From contig NZ_CP032616.1 in the NCBI RefSeq assembly GCF_003626975.1, positions 1,922,001 to 1,986,000 of the forward strand: a stretch of 64,000 nucleotides of DNA. Direction: 5' to 3'. Position 1 is the first letter of the stretch; every line of letters starts with the position of its first letter. Below are positions 32,580 to 41,587 of this stretch, one piece after another. The notes below the pieces were generated by a model, which did not search any database, was not told the DNA's origin, and saw only the letters and a list, made by a program, of their open reading frames with translations. Origin of the DNA: Pseudomonas sp. DY-1. Lineage in GTDB: Bacteria; Pseudomonadota; Gammaproteobacteria; Pseudomonadales; Pseudomonadaceae. The position numbers and the translations under genes are program-made.

Positions 32580-33731
32580 TCAGGCGTCGGTGGACTTGCC
32601 CTGGCCCTTGTCTAGCAAGGGTTGCAGACCATCCAGCAGACGATTGTTCAGGGCCTCGGCCTTGGCCAGTTGAGTTGAATCGAAGCGCTCGTCCAGGGCG
32701 AAACCACCCTTGAGCAGCTGTTTCAGGGTGTCGCGGCCGTTTTCGGCCAGTTCCCCGGCGCTGCGCAAGGCGTCCAGCAGGCTGTTGGCGTAGTCCTTGA
32801 GGTTGCCATTGACCGCGCTGGCCGCCTGGCCACCCTGCTGGGCGACTGCGCCGTATGCGTCAGCGGCCTGCATGACCTTGGTCTGGGTGAGGTGCAGGGA
32901 CATGGACGCCAGTTGTTCACCATCCATATCCAGCGCCATGGCCCGGTCGAAAGCGCCGGCCAGATCGCCGGAGTAGAACTTGCTGGAGATGTCCTGGACC
33001 TGGCCGAGCAGGTCGCTCAGCGCGGCCTTTTCCTCGTCATCCAGATCTCCCTCTATCTCGATCTGCCAGGCTCCGATCTGCAGGCTGGAGGAATGGCTGC
33101 TGCCAACCAGAAGCGACGTCTTGCCATCGCTGGCTGCGGCCAGAGTGCTGCGGGAGTAGCTGGCCGACGCCTGGGCAATCGAGATGCGCAGCTTGTCCCC
33201 ATCACGGGTCTTCACTTCCAGGTCGAAGGTTTCCGCCTGTGCCTGGAATCGCTCGCTATAGCCGGCGACTGCCACCGCGCCGCCCGGCTCGGTCGTAGTC
33301 GCTGGCTGCAGGTAGGTCTTCTGCAATTGATCCAGGCCGTCCTGGATGCGGTCGAAAGTGTCGTCGATATCCTCGGCCACCTTGCCGCCGAGCACACCCA
33401 GGCCATCGAGAATCTTGCGCGCGTCATCGAAGCCTTTCTGAATCCCGGCGCGAGCCTGGTCGAGCAGCCCCTGCAGCTTGGCTGTGTCGGCGCCATTGGC
33501 CGACTCACTGCGCAGGCGCTGGTCGATGAAACCGAGCACGCGGTCCGCGACTTTCTCGGGGGTGTATTTGGATGCTTTGTCGCTCAGAGCGCCCGGTTCC
33601 AGCCCCAATTGCTCGCCGAGGCGGCGAGCCAGCGTTTCCTGCGCATTCACCTGCTTTCGCGCCAGGGCAGCGGGCATACCGGAAACAGTAGAACGTTGAG
33701 TGGACGAAGCGAAAGGAGCCAGGGCATTCAT
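32580..33731 (-). CDS. DUF5610 domain protein
   Basis: A 383-residue protein with no signal peptide. The N-terminal third (AQETLARRLGEQLGLEPGAL, YTPEKVADRVLGFIDQRL) matches the DUF5610 region known from Pseudomonas and Vibrio proteins. The centre is beta-rich and the C-terminus is helical. Function unknown. Alone on its strand apart from the TetR gene upstream at 33816. Confidence 0.8.
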   Translation of the reverse strand: MNALAPFASSTQRSTVSGMPAALARKQVNAQETLARRLGEQLGLEPGALSDKASKYTPEKVADRVLGFIDQRLRSESANGADTAKLQGLLDQARAGIQKGFDDARKILDGLGVLGGKVAEDIDDTFDRIQDGLDQLQKTYLQPATTTEPGGAVAVAGYSERFQAQAETFDLEVKTRDGDKLRISIAQASASYSRSTLAAASDGKTSLLVGSSHSSSLQIGAWQIEIEGDLDDEEKAALSDLLGQVQDISSKFYSGDLAGAFDRAMALDMDGEQLASMSLHLTQTKVMQAADAYGAVAQQGGQAASAVNGNLKDYANSLLDALRSAGELAENGRDTLKQLLKGGFALDERFDSTQLAKAEALNNRLLDGLQPLLDKGQGKSTDA

Positions 33732-33815
33732 ATCGGGGAGTCCGGAGTCGGCGGCGTCCCCTCTTTGGCGGCCGCAGGCGGAAGAACTTGAGCGGCTGTC
33801 GACGAGCGGATTGAG

Positions 33816-34373
33816 TCAGATGCCAGCGGCGCGCATCAACTGATCAGCTGCGTCCTTCGCCTCCAGCGCCTGCTCGCTCGGCCCCTCGATGTGGGCCATG
33901 CTGATCGCCCCTTCCATCAGATACTGGAGTTGGCGGGCCAGACGCTCCGGCTGGGCAACCTCCAGTCGTGCCAGCGCATCTCGGAAGTAGCGCTGGGTAG
34001 CGAGCTTGTAGGACGCCGCCAGACGATGCACCGGATGGTCCCGATCATGGAATTCGCCCGCCGCATTGATGAAGGCGCAGCCGCAGAACGGTTCCTGTCT
34101 CAGCCACTCGGCCAGGCCATCGAAAACCCGCAGGATCGCCTCCCGCGGCGGCAAATGCTCAAACGCCGATGCCATGCGCTCGGCTGCCGGCGCGAAGCGC
34201 GATTCCAGGGCCGCGATGATCAGCTCGTCCTTGGATCTGAAATGCTTGTAGAGGGTCATCTTGGCCACGCCGGACTCGGCCAGGATGCGGTCGATACCCG
34301 TGGCGTGGAAACCTTCGCGATAGAAAAGCGCGATGGCGGTGTTGACCAGTTGATCGCGTTTGCTCGATGCCAT
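33816..34373 (-). CDS. TetR-family transcriptional regulator
   Basis: A 185-residue repressor. The N-terminal HTH is ALFYREGFHATGIDRILAES followed by GVAKMTLYKHFRSKDELI; the C-terminal TetR ligand domain contains CGCAFINAAGEF, seen in a group of TetR proteins that sense electrophiles. AGGAGG lies just before the ATG at 34373. Divergent from a glutathione transferase gene, with a perfect dyad in the spacer, so it probably represses that gene and itself. Confidence 0.9.
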   Translation of the reverse strand: MASSKRDQLVNTAIALFYREGFHATGIDRILAESGVAKMTLYKHFRSKDELIIAALESRFAPAAERMASAFEHLPPREAILRVFDGLAEWLRQEPFCGCAFINAAGEFHDRDHPVHRLAASYKLATQRYFRDALARLEVAQPERLARQLQYLMEGAISMAHIEGPSEQALEAKDAADQLMRAAGI

Positions 34374-34465
34374 TGCAGCCTCCTGAACCGGCGCATTATG
34401 CGCATCCCGTTGGATTGGCTCAAATGACGTGGGACGTGAAGCCAGGGATGTCGCATGCTTCGCCC

Positions 34466-34494
34466 TTGAAATATACAGACAGGTCTGTCTACCA
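34466..34494 (+). promoter_or_regulatory. TetR operator dyad and promoter in the tetR-gst spacer
   Basis: AGACAG-GT-CTGTCT (34477-34490) is a perfect 6-bp dyad. It lies inside a possible promoter for the transferase gene, TTGAAA at 34466 and CTACCA at about 34489, so a bound TetR dimer would block RNA polymerase. Confidence 0.55.
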
Positions 34495-34528
34495 TCCAGC
34501 GCATTCCAACCAACGCGAGGGACTCGCC

Positions 34529-35143
34529 ATGCAACTTCACGACTTCTACCTCTCCGGCAATTGCTACAAGGTCCGCCTGTTTCTCGGCCTGATCGGTCAA
34601 CCGGCTGAACTGTTGACCGTGGACCTGCCCCACGGCGCGCAGAAGCACCCGGAGTTCCTCGCGCTGAATCCACGAGGCCAGGTCCCGGTGCTGGTGGACA
34701 ACGGTCAGCCGCTGGTCGACTCCCAAGCGATACTTGTCTACTTGGCGCGACGCTATGCAGATGCGCACTGGTACCCGCTGGACGCCGTCGCCCAGGCGCA
34801 GATCGCTGGCTGGCTGAGCCTCACCGCCAACGAAATCCATAACGGTGTGGCACGTGCACGAATCGGCCTGAAGTTCGGCCGGCAGGTGGATCTGGAGGAC
34901 GCCCAGGCGCGTGGCCGACAGGTCCTGGAACTCGTGAACGCGCACCTGGCCAATCGCACCTGGCTGGTCGGTGAGCAGCCCACCATCGCCGACGTGGCGG
35001 TTTACCCCTACCTGGCCATGGCCGAAGAAGGCGGGCTGGAGCTCGCGCCTTTTCCGTACCTGAATAGCTGGCTCGCGCGGATCCGAGCCTTGCCCGGTTA
35101 CCTCGACCTACCTCATTTCCAAGGGGCTCGGAGGACAGAATGA
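34529..35143 (+). CDS. Glutathione S-transferase family protein
   Basis: A 204-residue GST. The thioredoxin-like N-domain has DFYLSGNCYKVRLFLGLIG and the glutathione-site pattern NPRGQVPVLVDNGQPLVDSQ (cis-Pro and the SQAI turn). The helical C-domain follows, with WLVGEQPTIADVAVYPYLAM carrying the N-capping box. Likely conjugates or reduces electrophiles; the divergent TetR gene suggests induction by such compounds. ATG 34529 is preferred over the frame extending to 34367, which would cross the operator. Confidence 0.9.
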   Translation: MQLHDFYLSGNCYKVRLFLGLIGQPAELLTVDLPHGAQKHPEFLALNPRGQVPVLVDNGQPLVDSQAILVYLARRYADAHWYPLDAVAQAQIAGWLSLTANEIHNGVARARIGLKFGRQVDLEDAQARGRQVLELVNAHLANRTWLVGEQPTIADVAVYPYLAMAEEGGLELAPFPYLNSWLARIRALPGYLDLPHFQGARRTE

Positions 35144-35233
35144 ACAGCTCATTCCAACTCGGCCGCAATCGCCTGCCATTGGCTTCAGAAGCTGCGCCCC
35201 CCTCTCCTTTCCTGCCCCAAGGACACTGATCAA

Positions 35234-36100
35234 ATGCGCTTGCGTTCGTATTTCCTGCTCATTCTGCTTGGCACCTTCAGCGCGATTGCCCAGGCCGATG
35301 GCCTGCGTTTTGCCCTAGTGAAGACTTCGGAAACCGAAACCCTGGACGCCTTCACCGTGGCCGACGGCAAATGGACCGAGAAGGTGAAGGCGAACCACGT
35401 GGCGGTGCTGATCCAGCATCACGCCGCTACCCTGCTGTTCGACACAGGCCTAGGCCGCCAGGTAGACAGCCAGTTCACCAGCGAAATGCCCTGGTGGGAC
35501 AAGCCCCTGATGCAGTATGGCGCCGTGACCCCGGCCCGCGACCAGTTGGATCGCGATGGTATCCAGGTGGACCGCATCATCCTCAGTCACGCCCACTGGG
35601 ACCACGCCTCGGCACTGGTGGACTTCCCCGATGTGCCAGTCTGGGCGCCTTACGAAGAGATCGAGTTCACCGAAATCGCAACACCGCCGGCAATACTGCC
35701 CAGTCAGTTCACCCACGGCGTCAAATGGCACCCCTTCACCTTCCTGCCCATTCCCTTCATGGGCTTCGAGGAAAGCCTCGACCTCTTCGGTGATCGCAGT
35801 CTGGTACTGGTGCCGCTGAGCGGCCACTCACCGGGTTCGGTGGGCCTATTCCTGACCCTTGAAGATGGACGGCGTTTCTTCTTCACCGGTGACGCCAGTT
35901 GGCGCCTGGAAGGTTTTACCGGGCCGAAGGAGAAATTCTGGGTCAGCCGCAGGATGGTCGATAACGACCGCGAAGCCACGCGCGCCCAATTGCAGAAGGT
36001 TCACGAACTGCTCCAGAGCGAACCTGGGCTCACTGTGATTCCTGCTCACGACGCCAAGGTGCAGGACGTGCTCGGTTACTACCCGCAGTGGGTGCAGTGA
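35234..36100 (+). CDS. Secreted metallo-beta-lactamase-fold hydrolase
   Basis: A 288-residue protein with a signal peptide (MRLRSYFLLILLGTFSAIAQ, cut after AQA) and the metal-binding motif H119-A-H121-W-D123-H124, then SGHSPGS, FFFTGDASW and VIPAHDAKV for the remaining ligands. The group includes lactonases that quench acyl-homoserine lactones, but a periplasmic form with this sequence has no proven substrate. It sits between GST and porin genes on the same strand. Confidence 0.87.
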   Translation: MRLRSYFLLILLGTFSAIAQADGLRFALVKTSETETLDAFTVADGKWTEKVKANHVAVLIQHHAATLLFDTGLGRQVDSQFTSEMPWWDKPLMQYGAVTPARDQLDRDGIQVDRIILSHAHWDHASALVDFPDVPVWAPYEEIEFTEIATPPAILPSQFTHGVKWHPFTFLPIPFMGFEESLDLFGDRSLVLVPLSGHSPGSVGLFLTLEDGRRFFFTGDASWRLEGFTGPKEKFWVSRRMVDNDREATRAQLQKVHELLQSEPGLTVIPAHDAKVQDVLGYYPQWVQ

Positions 36101-36207
36101 GCTGCAGACCATCGTCTAACAGACAGGAAATGTAACGAAATGCTTTAGTCAAATTGTTGTAACAGGACGACCCGACCGACCTGCAATCCAACGAGGAGAC
36201 AATAACA

Positions 36208-37476
36208 ATGAGCAATACCTCGCTTGCACGAGCCGTGGCCCTGGCCACGCTCGGCGCCAGTGTCACCCTGCCGGGCATCGCCCAGGCCGAGTTCATCAAG
36301 GACAGCAAGGCCAGCCTGGAGCTGCGCAACTTCTACTTCAACCGCGACTTTCGCCAGGACAACGCTCCCCAGTCCAAGGCTGAAGAATGGGCCCAGGGTT
36401 TTCTGCTTCGCTATGAATCCGGCTACACCGAGGGCACTGTGGGCGTTGGCGTCGATGCCCTTGGCCTGCTCGGCGTCAAGCTCGACTCCAGCCCGGACCG
36501 CAGCAATACCGGCCTGCTCAAGCGCGACCGGGAAACCGGACTCGCCCAGGACGAATATGGCGAGCTCGGCCTGACCGCCAAATTGCGCGCCTCCAAGAGC
36601 GTTCTCAAGGTCGGTACCCTGCTGCCCAAGTTGCCAGTCGTCCAGTACAACGATTCGCGGCTGCTGCCACAAACCTTCAAGGGCGGCCATCTGAACTCGA
36701 TGGAGCTCGACGGCCTCACCTTCGATGGCGGCCAGCTCAAGCAGGTCAACCAGCGTGACTCCTCAAACTACGAGGACATGACAGTTGCCAGCGGCGCCGC
36801 CCGCGCCATCACCTTCCGCAGGGGCACCACCAGCGACGAGTTCAATTTTGGCGGCGCCACATACAAGTGGACCGACAATCTCGCCACCGGCTACCACTAC
36901 GGCGAACTCGACGAGTTCTACAAGCAGCACTATTTCACTGCCCTGCATTTACTGCCGCTGGGCGACAAGCAGTCGCTGAAGAGCGATATCCGCTATGCCC
37001 GCTCCACCGATGAAGGCACCAGCAACGTCGACAACAAGGCCTTCGGCGCCATGTTCACCTATGCCCTCGGCGGCCACGCCTTCGGTCTCGGCTACCAGAG
37101 CATGAGTGGCGATACCGGCTTCGCCTACATCAACGGCACCGACCCCTTCCTGGTCAACTACGTGCAGATCGGCGACTTCGCCAACAAGGATGAAAAATCC
37201 TGGCAAGCCCGCTACGACTACAACTTCGCCAGCATCGGCATCCCCGGGCTGACCTTCATGACCCGCTACCTCTCCGGCGACAACATCGACCTGGGCGCAG
37301 GCCGCGAGGAAGGCAAGGAATGGGAGCGCAACATGGACATCGCCTATGTGTTCCAGGAAGGCGCTCTGAAGAACTTCGGCGTGAAATGGCGCAACGCGAC
37401 CGTGCGTTCGACCAACTTCGGCAGTGACATCGACGAGAATCGCCTGATCCTCAGCTACGTGCTGCCGCTCTGGTAA
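36208..37476 (+). CDS. opdQ: OprD-family outer membrane porin (OpdQ-like)
   Basis: A 422-residue porin: signal peptide ending AQA at residue 27, then alternating beta strands through to the C-terminal tail LILSYVLPLW ending in an aromatic residue. FIKDSKASLELRNFYFNRDF is the typical OprD start. The family forms substrate-specific channels for amino acids and organic acids. The OpdQ name rests on gene order and overall resemblance rather than alignment. AGGAG precedes the ATG and a clear terminator follows. Confidence 0.88.
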   Translation: MSNTSLARAVALATLGASVTLPGIAQAEFIKDSKASLELRNFYFNRDFRQDNAPQSKAEEWAQGFLLRYESGYTEGTVGVGVDALGLLGVKLDSSPDRSNTGLLKRDRETGLAQDEYGELGLTAKLRASKSVLKVGTLLPKLPVVQYNDSRLLPQTFKGGHLNSMELDGLTFDGGQLKQVNQRDSSNYEDMTVASGAARAITFRRGTTSDEFNFGGATYKWTDNLATGYHYGELDEFYKQHYFTALHLLPLGDKQSLKSDIRYARSTDEGTSNVDNKAFGAMFTYALGGHAFGLGYQSMSGDTGFAYINGTDPFLVNYVQIGDFANKDEKSWQARYDYNFASIGIPGLTFMTRYLSGDNIDLGAGREEGKEWERNMDIAYVFQEGALKNFGVKWRNATVRSTNFGSDIDENRLILSYVLPLW

Positions 37477-37490
37477 TTCCGCTCCAACAG

Positions 37491-37516
37491 AAAAGCCCGC
37501 CAATCGGCGGGCTTTT
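37491..37516. terminator. Terminator after the porin gene
   Basis: AAAAGCCCGCC with loop AATC and GGCGGGCTTTTT, works on the plus strand and, by its A-run, also for the converging amtB transcript. Confidence 0.88.
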
Positions 37517-37647
37517 TCATGTTCCGGCATTGAGCTCCCGTAGGTTGGCAGCGTGCAAGTCATGGCTGGGACTGCACGTCTGGCTTCACGTACCTCGGCG
37601 GAGTGCCGCCTGGGCCAACCTGCAAGGACTCGCAGGTGAAGCGGACA

Positions 37648-38856
37648 TCAGTCCTGCGAAGTCGCACCGATCTTGTGTATCGACAGGTCTGCGCCGTAGT
37701 ACTCCTCTTCCTGGCTCAGACGGATACCCCAGGTAGCCTTGAGCAGACCGTAGACCGCGAAGCCCCCCACCAGCGCCACCAGCACGCCAAGGCCCGTGCC
37801 GATCAGTTGACTCACGAGGCTGACGCCGCCAAGGCCACCCAGAGCCTCCTGACCGAAGATGCCGCAGGCGATGCCGCCCCAGACGCCGCAAAGGCCATGC
37901 AGCGGCCAGACACCGAGCACATCATCGATCTTCCATTTCACCTGGGTAGCGGTGAACGCCCATACGAACAGGCCGCCGGCGATGGCGCCAGTCACCAGCG
38001 CACCGACTGGATGCATCAGGTCGGAGCCGGCACAGACCGCTACGAGACCGGCAAGCGGACCGTTGTGCAGGAAGCCGGGGTCGTTGCGCCCCACCAGCAA
38101 CGCTGCGACGGTGCCGCCGACCATGGCCATCAGTGAGTTCACTGCCACCAGGCCGCTGACGCCCTGCAAGGTTTGTGCGCTCATCACGTTGAAACCGAAC
38201 CAGCCAACAATGAGGATCCACGACCCGAGCGCCAGGAACGGGATGTTCGAGGGTGCGAATGCCACCAGGCGGCCTTCGCGATAGCGCCCGTTACGGTGCC
38301 CCAGCAGTACTACGGCACCGAAAGCCAGCCAACCGCCCACGGCATGCACCACCACCGAGCCGGCGAAGTCGTGGAAGCTCGCGCCAAAGCTGCCCTTCAG
38401 CCAGTCCTGAAGACCGAAGTTACCGTTCCAGATCAGCCCCTCGAAGAAGGGATAGACGAAGGCAACGATCAGCAACGTGGCGCAGAGCTGCGGACAAAAG
38501 CGTGCACGCTCGGCAATGCCGCCGGAAATGATGGCCGGAATCGCCGCGGCGAACGTGAGCAAGAAGAAAAACTTCACCAGGGCATAGCCGTGGTCGGCGG
38601 CGAGTACGCTGGCCGGCTCCAGGAAAGTCACTCCATAGGCGATCCAGTAGCCGATGAAGAAATAAGCCAGGGTCGAGACGGCAAAATCGGAGAGGATCTT
38701 CGACAGCGCGTTGACCTGGTTTTTCTGGCGCACGGTGCCGACCTCGAGGAAGGCAAAACCCGCGTGCATAGCCAGCACCATGACGGCGCCCATAAGGATG
38801 AACAAGGTGTTAGAGCCGTGGATGAGAGTCTCCACGGCACTGTTGAGGTTTTCCAT
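37648..38856 (-). CDS. Ammonium transporter AmtB family
   Basis: A 402-residue membrane protein with about 11 hydrophobic segments. Typical Amt signatures are FAGSVVVHAVGGWLAFGA with the first pore histidine and WPLHGLCGVWGGIACGIFG with the second, plus DFAGS. Amt proteins move ammonium across the inner membrane and are gated by GlnK; no glnK lies next to this copy, unlike the usual glnK-amtB pair, so this is likely a second amt gene. ATG at 38856 is preferred to the longer frame at 38895. Confidence 0.9.
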   Translation of the reverse strand: MENLNSAVETLIHGSNTLFILMGAVMVLAMHAGFAFLEVGTVRQKNQVNALSKILSDFAVSTLAYFFIGYWIAYGVTFLEPASVLAADHGYALVKFFFLLTFAAAIPAIISGGIAERARFCPQLCATLLIVAFVYPFFEGLIWNGNFGLQDWLKGSFGASFHDFAGSVVVHAVGGWLAFGAVVLLGHRNGRYREGRLVAFAPSNIPFLALGSWILIVGWFGFNVMSAQTLQGVSGLVAVNSLMAMVGGTVAALLVGRNDPGFLHNGPLAGLVAVCAGSDLMHPVGALVTGAIAGGLFVWAFTATQVKWKIDDVLGVWPLHGLCGVWGGIACGIFGQEALGGLGGVSLVSQLIGTGLGVLVALVGGFAVYGLLKATWGIRLSQEEEYYGADLSIHKIGATSQD

Positions 38857-39212
38857 TGGCGAAGACGACTCCGGCAGCGAGGAAAAAAGCACCAAAGCAG
38901 TTCAAGCAGGGATTTCTGCGCACCATCCTGAAGCCGTGCTGCACCGCCACGGATCCAACCACGATCCAGACTTGGTGCAGGCAGGCCAGCGCAGGAATTC
39001 TTCCTGACTGCGTTTCTCTTTGATTTTCATGAGGTTGTGCGCTTGCTCCGCGTATCGACGAGCCTTCCAGGCCGCCCCGATGCGGAGCATTTCGCCACAA
39101 CCGCGCACCAGCCCGATGCAAGCGCTATACCAGCAATCCGATTGGAAATTCCGGATGAACCTTGGCCGAAGGCACCTACTCTTAGGCATTGAGTCCTACA
39201 AGGAGAATCGAC
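38857..39212. other. Divergent spacer between amtB and the DUF883 gene
   Basis: 356 bases with no convincing gene. I looked for a sigma54 -24/-12 pair upstream of amtB and found none with correct spacing. AGGAG at 39200-39204 serves the next gene. Confidence 0.5.
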
Positions 39213-39527
39213 ATGCCCCGTAAGACCGCCACAACTACCCAGGACGAATTGCTGGCCGACTTCCAGACCCTTGTCAGCGATACTGAGAAGCTGCTGCAGG
39301 ACACCGCCAGCCTGGCAGGCGAACAAGCAGATGAGCTTCGCCTGCAGATCCACGAAAGCCTCAAACGCGCCCGCGAAACCCTCCGCGATACCGAGAAAAA
39401 CCTGCGCGAACGCAGCGAAGCCGCCGTCCAGGCCACCGAAGACTACGTACAGGAACATCCCTGGCAGAGCGTCGGCCTCGCCGCCGGCATCGGCTTTCTG
39501 CTCGGCCTGCTGGCTGCAAGGCGCTGA
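39213..39527 (+). CDS. DUF883 (ElaB/YqjD-like) membrane-anchored protein
   Basis: A 104-residue protein: long charged helix followed by the C-terminal glycine-zipper membrane segment SVGLAAGIGFLLGLLAARR. ElaB/YqjD proteins are tail-anchored in the inner membrane and bind ribosomes in stationary phase in E. coli. ATG 39213 has AAGGAGA upstream. First of a three-gene set with YqjE-like and YqjK-like genes, as in E. coli yqjDEK. Confidence 0.88.
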   Translation: MPRKTATTTQDELLADFQTLVSDTEKLLQDTASLAGEQADELRLQIHESLKRARETLRDTEKNLRERSEAAVQATEDYVQEHPWQSVGLAAGIGFLLGLLAARR

Positions 39528-39529
39528 CC

Positions 39530-39919
39530 ATGAGCGACGAAAACCCTTCCGCCCAGGAGGCGGAACGCGGTCCCTCGCCAAGACGCCTGAGCGCCTCCAT
39601 GCTCAACCTGTTGCACAGCCATGTGGAGCTGTTCGGGATAGAACTGCAGGAACAAAAGGCCAGCAGCCTCCACCTGCTGCTGCTCGGGGGGTTGACGCTG
39701 ATTTTCGCCTTGCTGCTGCTGATCGGGCTTTCGGGCCTGTTGATCGTGCTGCTTTGGGAAAACTGGCGCCTGGAAGCGCTCGGAGGACTCTGCCTCTTCT
39801 ACCTGCTCGCCACGCTTTACTGTGGCGTGCGCCTGCGGACAGCGATAGACGACGAAGAATCGCCCTTCAGCGCAACGCTCGAAGAATTGGCCCGTGACCG
39901 GGAGCGCCTGTTGCCATGA
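39530..39919 (+). CDS. YqjE-family (phage holin-like) membrane protein
   Basis: A 129-residue protein with two central membrane segments (LHLLLLGGLTLIFALLLLIG and ALGGLCLFYLLATLYCGV) and charged ends. Matches the YqjE/Phage_holin_3_6 family; function unknown. It begins two bases after the DUF883 stop and overlaps the next gene by four. Confidence 0.85.
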   Translation: MSDENPSAQEAERGPSPRRLSASMLNLLHSHVELFGIELQEQKASSLHLLLLGGLTLIFALLLLIGLSGLLIVLLWENWRLEALGGLCLFYLLATLYCGVRLRTAIDDEESPFSATLEELARDRERLLP

Positions 39920-40233
39920 GCCTGCCGGAACTGCCCCGCAATGCATCCCGTCGTGACATGCGCAAGGCATTGGTACGCCTACGCCTTGAAATGCAGCGCC
40001 AGGAACTGCGCCACGAATCCCTGCTGCTGACTCAGCCATTGCGCCAGGCACGTGAGTTCACCCGCCAGCTGGACATCCCTCACGCCCCGCTTTGGGGCAT
40101 GGCGGCGGTGGCTGTCCTGGGTTTTTTCGCCGCCCGCAAAGGCAGCCTGAGGCGCGGCCTGCGCCTGGGCAGCGCGCTATACCCGTTGTTGCTGGCCCTG
40201 TTGAAGAACCCGCCGCGAAGCGGGCCGGGGTAA
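39916..40233 (+). CDS. YqjK-like protein
   Basis: A 105-residue protein: basic, arginine-rich N-terminal helix (ALVRLRLEMQRQELRHESLL) and a short membrane-like segment (PLWGMAAVAVLGFFAARKGS). The layout and ATGA overlap with the YqjE-like gene fit YqjK of the yqjDEK cluster. Role unknown. Confidence 0.75.
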   Translation: MSLPELPRNASRRDMRKALVRLRLEMQRQELRHESLLLTQPLRQAREFTRQLDIPHAPLWGMAAVAVLGFFAARKGSLRRGLRLGSALYPLLLALLKNPPRSGPG

Positions 40234-40353
40234 TACACCAGCCGGGGAAGGCAACTGGCCACATTCTTGCTACGGGTGAGCGGCCCGTCGCACCTGAAAT
40301 GGGCAACACCCTGCGCACCGCGCCGCCCCCTGGCCGTCCACTAAGGAGTCACC

Positions 40354-41526
40354 GTGATCGATGGGCAACCGCTCGCCTGCTTCCAGCCCTTCATCGATAC
40401 TGCTACAGGGCTAATCGCCGGCGTCGAGGCCCTGGGGCGATTGCGCCAGCCGGACGGCAGCCTGCAGTCGGTCGGACCGCTGTTCGTTGATACCAGAATC
40501 TCGCCGGCTGCTCTGCGCCGGCTCGACCGGCAGCTGCGGGAAGACGCTTTGCGGCGCCTGCATGAGGCCCCGCCAGACTGGTTCCTCAGTTTGAACATCT
40601 CGCCGCGCTGGATTAGCCGTCTGCGTCCGGGCCAACCCTTGCCCAGCCTCAAGCAACTGCAGCGCTTCGGCGTCCCGGCCGAACGCATCGTTTTCGAGAT
40701 CACCGAGTTTGGCGGCGCCAGCCAGCGCCTGGCGGACGTGGTGGCACGCTATCGCGAGGCCGGCGCGCGAATTGCCATCGACGATTTCGGCGCCGGATAT
40801 TCCCAGCTTGATCGGGTGTTGGCGTTGCAACCGGACATTCTCAAACTCGACATGCGTCTGTTCCAGGCCGCCGCCCGTGGCGGGCCCAGCGGTGAAGTGG
40901 TGAAGGCACTTGCGCAAATGGCCGAAAAGACCGGCTGCTGGATCATCGCCGAAGGCGTGGAGACGGAAGCCGAACTGGACTTCGCCCTGGAGTGCGGCGC
41001 CCGCTACGTGCAGGGCTACTTGTTTGCCGCGCCGCACCTGGAGTTCTTCGAGGAAGATGCCTTCGTCCAGCGCTTCGCCCTGCTCCGCGACCGCTACGTA
41101 CAGAGCAAGCTGGCCGAACGCGCACGTCTCATGAGGCTGCGCCGCAGCCTCAACCAACTGATGGCACGGCTACGTGACTGGGCCGAAAGCGGAGCGCCGG
41201 CGTCGAGCCTGGCCAGCCCGGAGGGTTACCCCTGGTTGCTGCGCATCTACCAATGCGATCGTAATGGCACACAGATCACTCCCAATCTGCATTGGGAGCC
41301 TGGTGGTTGGCAGGAGGACGCGAGCTACCGGGGTCACAACTGGTCCTGGCGGCCCTACTTCTATCAACTTCTGGCCGAAGGCTGGGAAGAGCGCCGTCTG
41401 ACCCTGTCCACGACCTACCGTGACGCCACCACCAACCAGTACTGCCTGACGGCCGGACAGTTCATCGACAACGGCCGCCGTCTCCTGCTGGTGGATGTGG
41501 ATGCCGCCGGCCTGGCAATGGACTGA
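40354..41526 (+). CDS. EAL-domain c-di-GMP phosphodiesterase with C-terminal sensory domain
   Basis: A 390-residue protein. The EAL domain (about 5-240) keeps E25-[27 protein letters not shown] and QGYLF, the residues needed for metal binding and cleavage of c-di-GMP. The C-terminal 150 residues ([20 protein letters not shown]...) fit the YkuI-type Cache/PAS-like domain. It starts with GTG at 40354, five bases after AAGGAG. It has no membrane segment, so it should be cytoplasmic. Confidence 0.88.
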   Translation: MIDGQPLACFQPFIDTATGLIAGVEALGRLRQPDGSLQSVGPLFVDTRISPAALRRLDRQLREDALRRLHEAPPDWFLSLNISPRWISRLRPGQPLPSLKQLQRFGVPAERIVFEITEFGGASQRLADVVARYREAGARIAIDDFGAGYSQLDRVLALQPDILKLDMRLFQAAARGGPSGEVVKALAQMAEKTGCWIIAEGVETEAELDFALECGARYVQGYLFAAPHLEFFEEDAFVQRFALLRDRYVQSKLAERARLMRLRRSLNQLMARLRDWAESGAPASSLASPEGYPWLLRIYQCDRNGTQITPNLHWEPGGWQEDASYRGHNWSWRPYFYQLLAEGWEERRLTLSTTYRDATTNQYCLTAGQFIDNGRRLLLVDVDAAGLAMD

Positions 41527-41587
41527 GTCGCCGGTAATCGCTTGGGGTAGAGTAGGATCTTCGGCCACAGAACGGCGAGGACAGGCC

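Noticed and set aside
38857..39212. Possible sigma54 promoter for amtB (TGGCC...GCA on the minus strand)
   Set aside because: The GG to GC spacing is two bases too short for a -24/-12 promoter.
39443..40051. 202-codon frame opposite the DUF883/YqjE/YqjK genes
   Set aside because: Shadow of three small, clearly recognisable genes.
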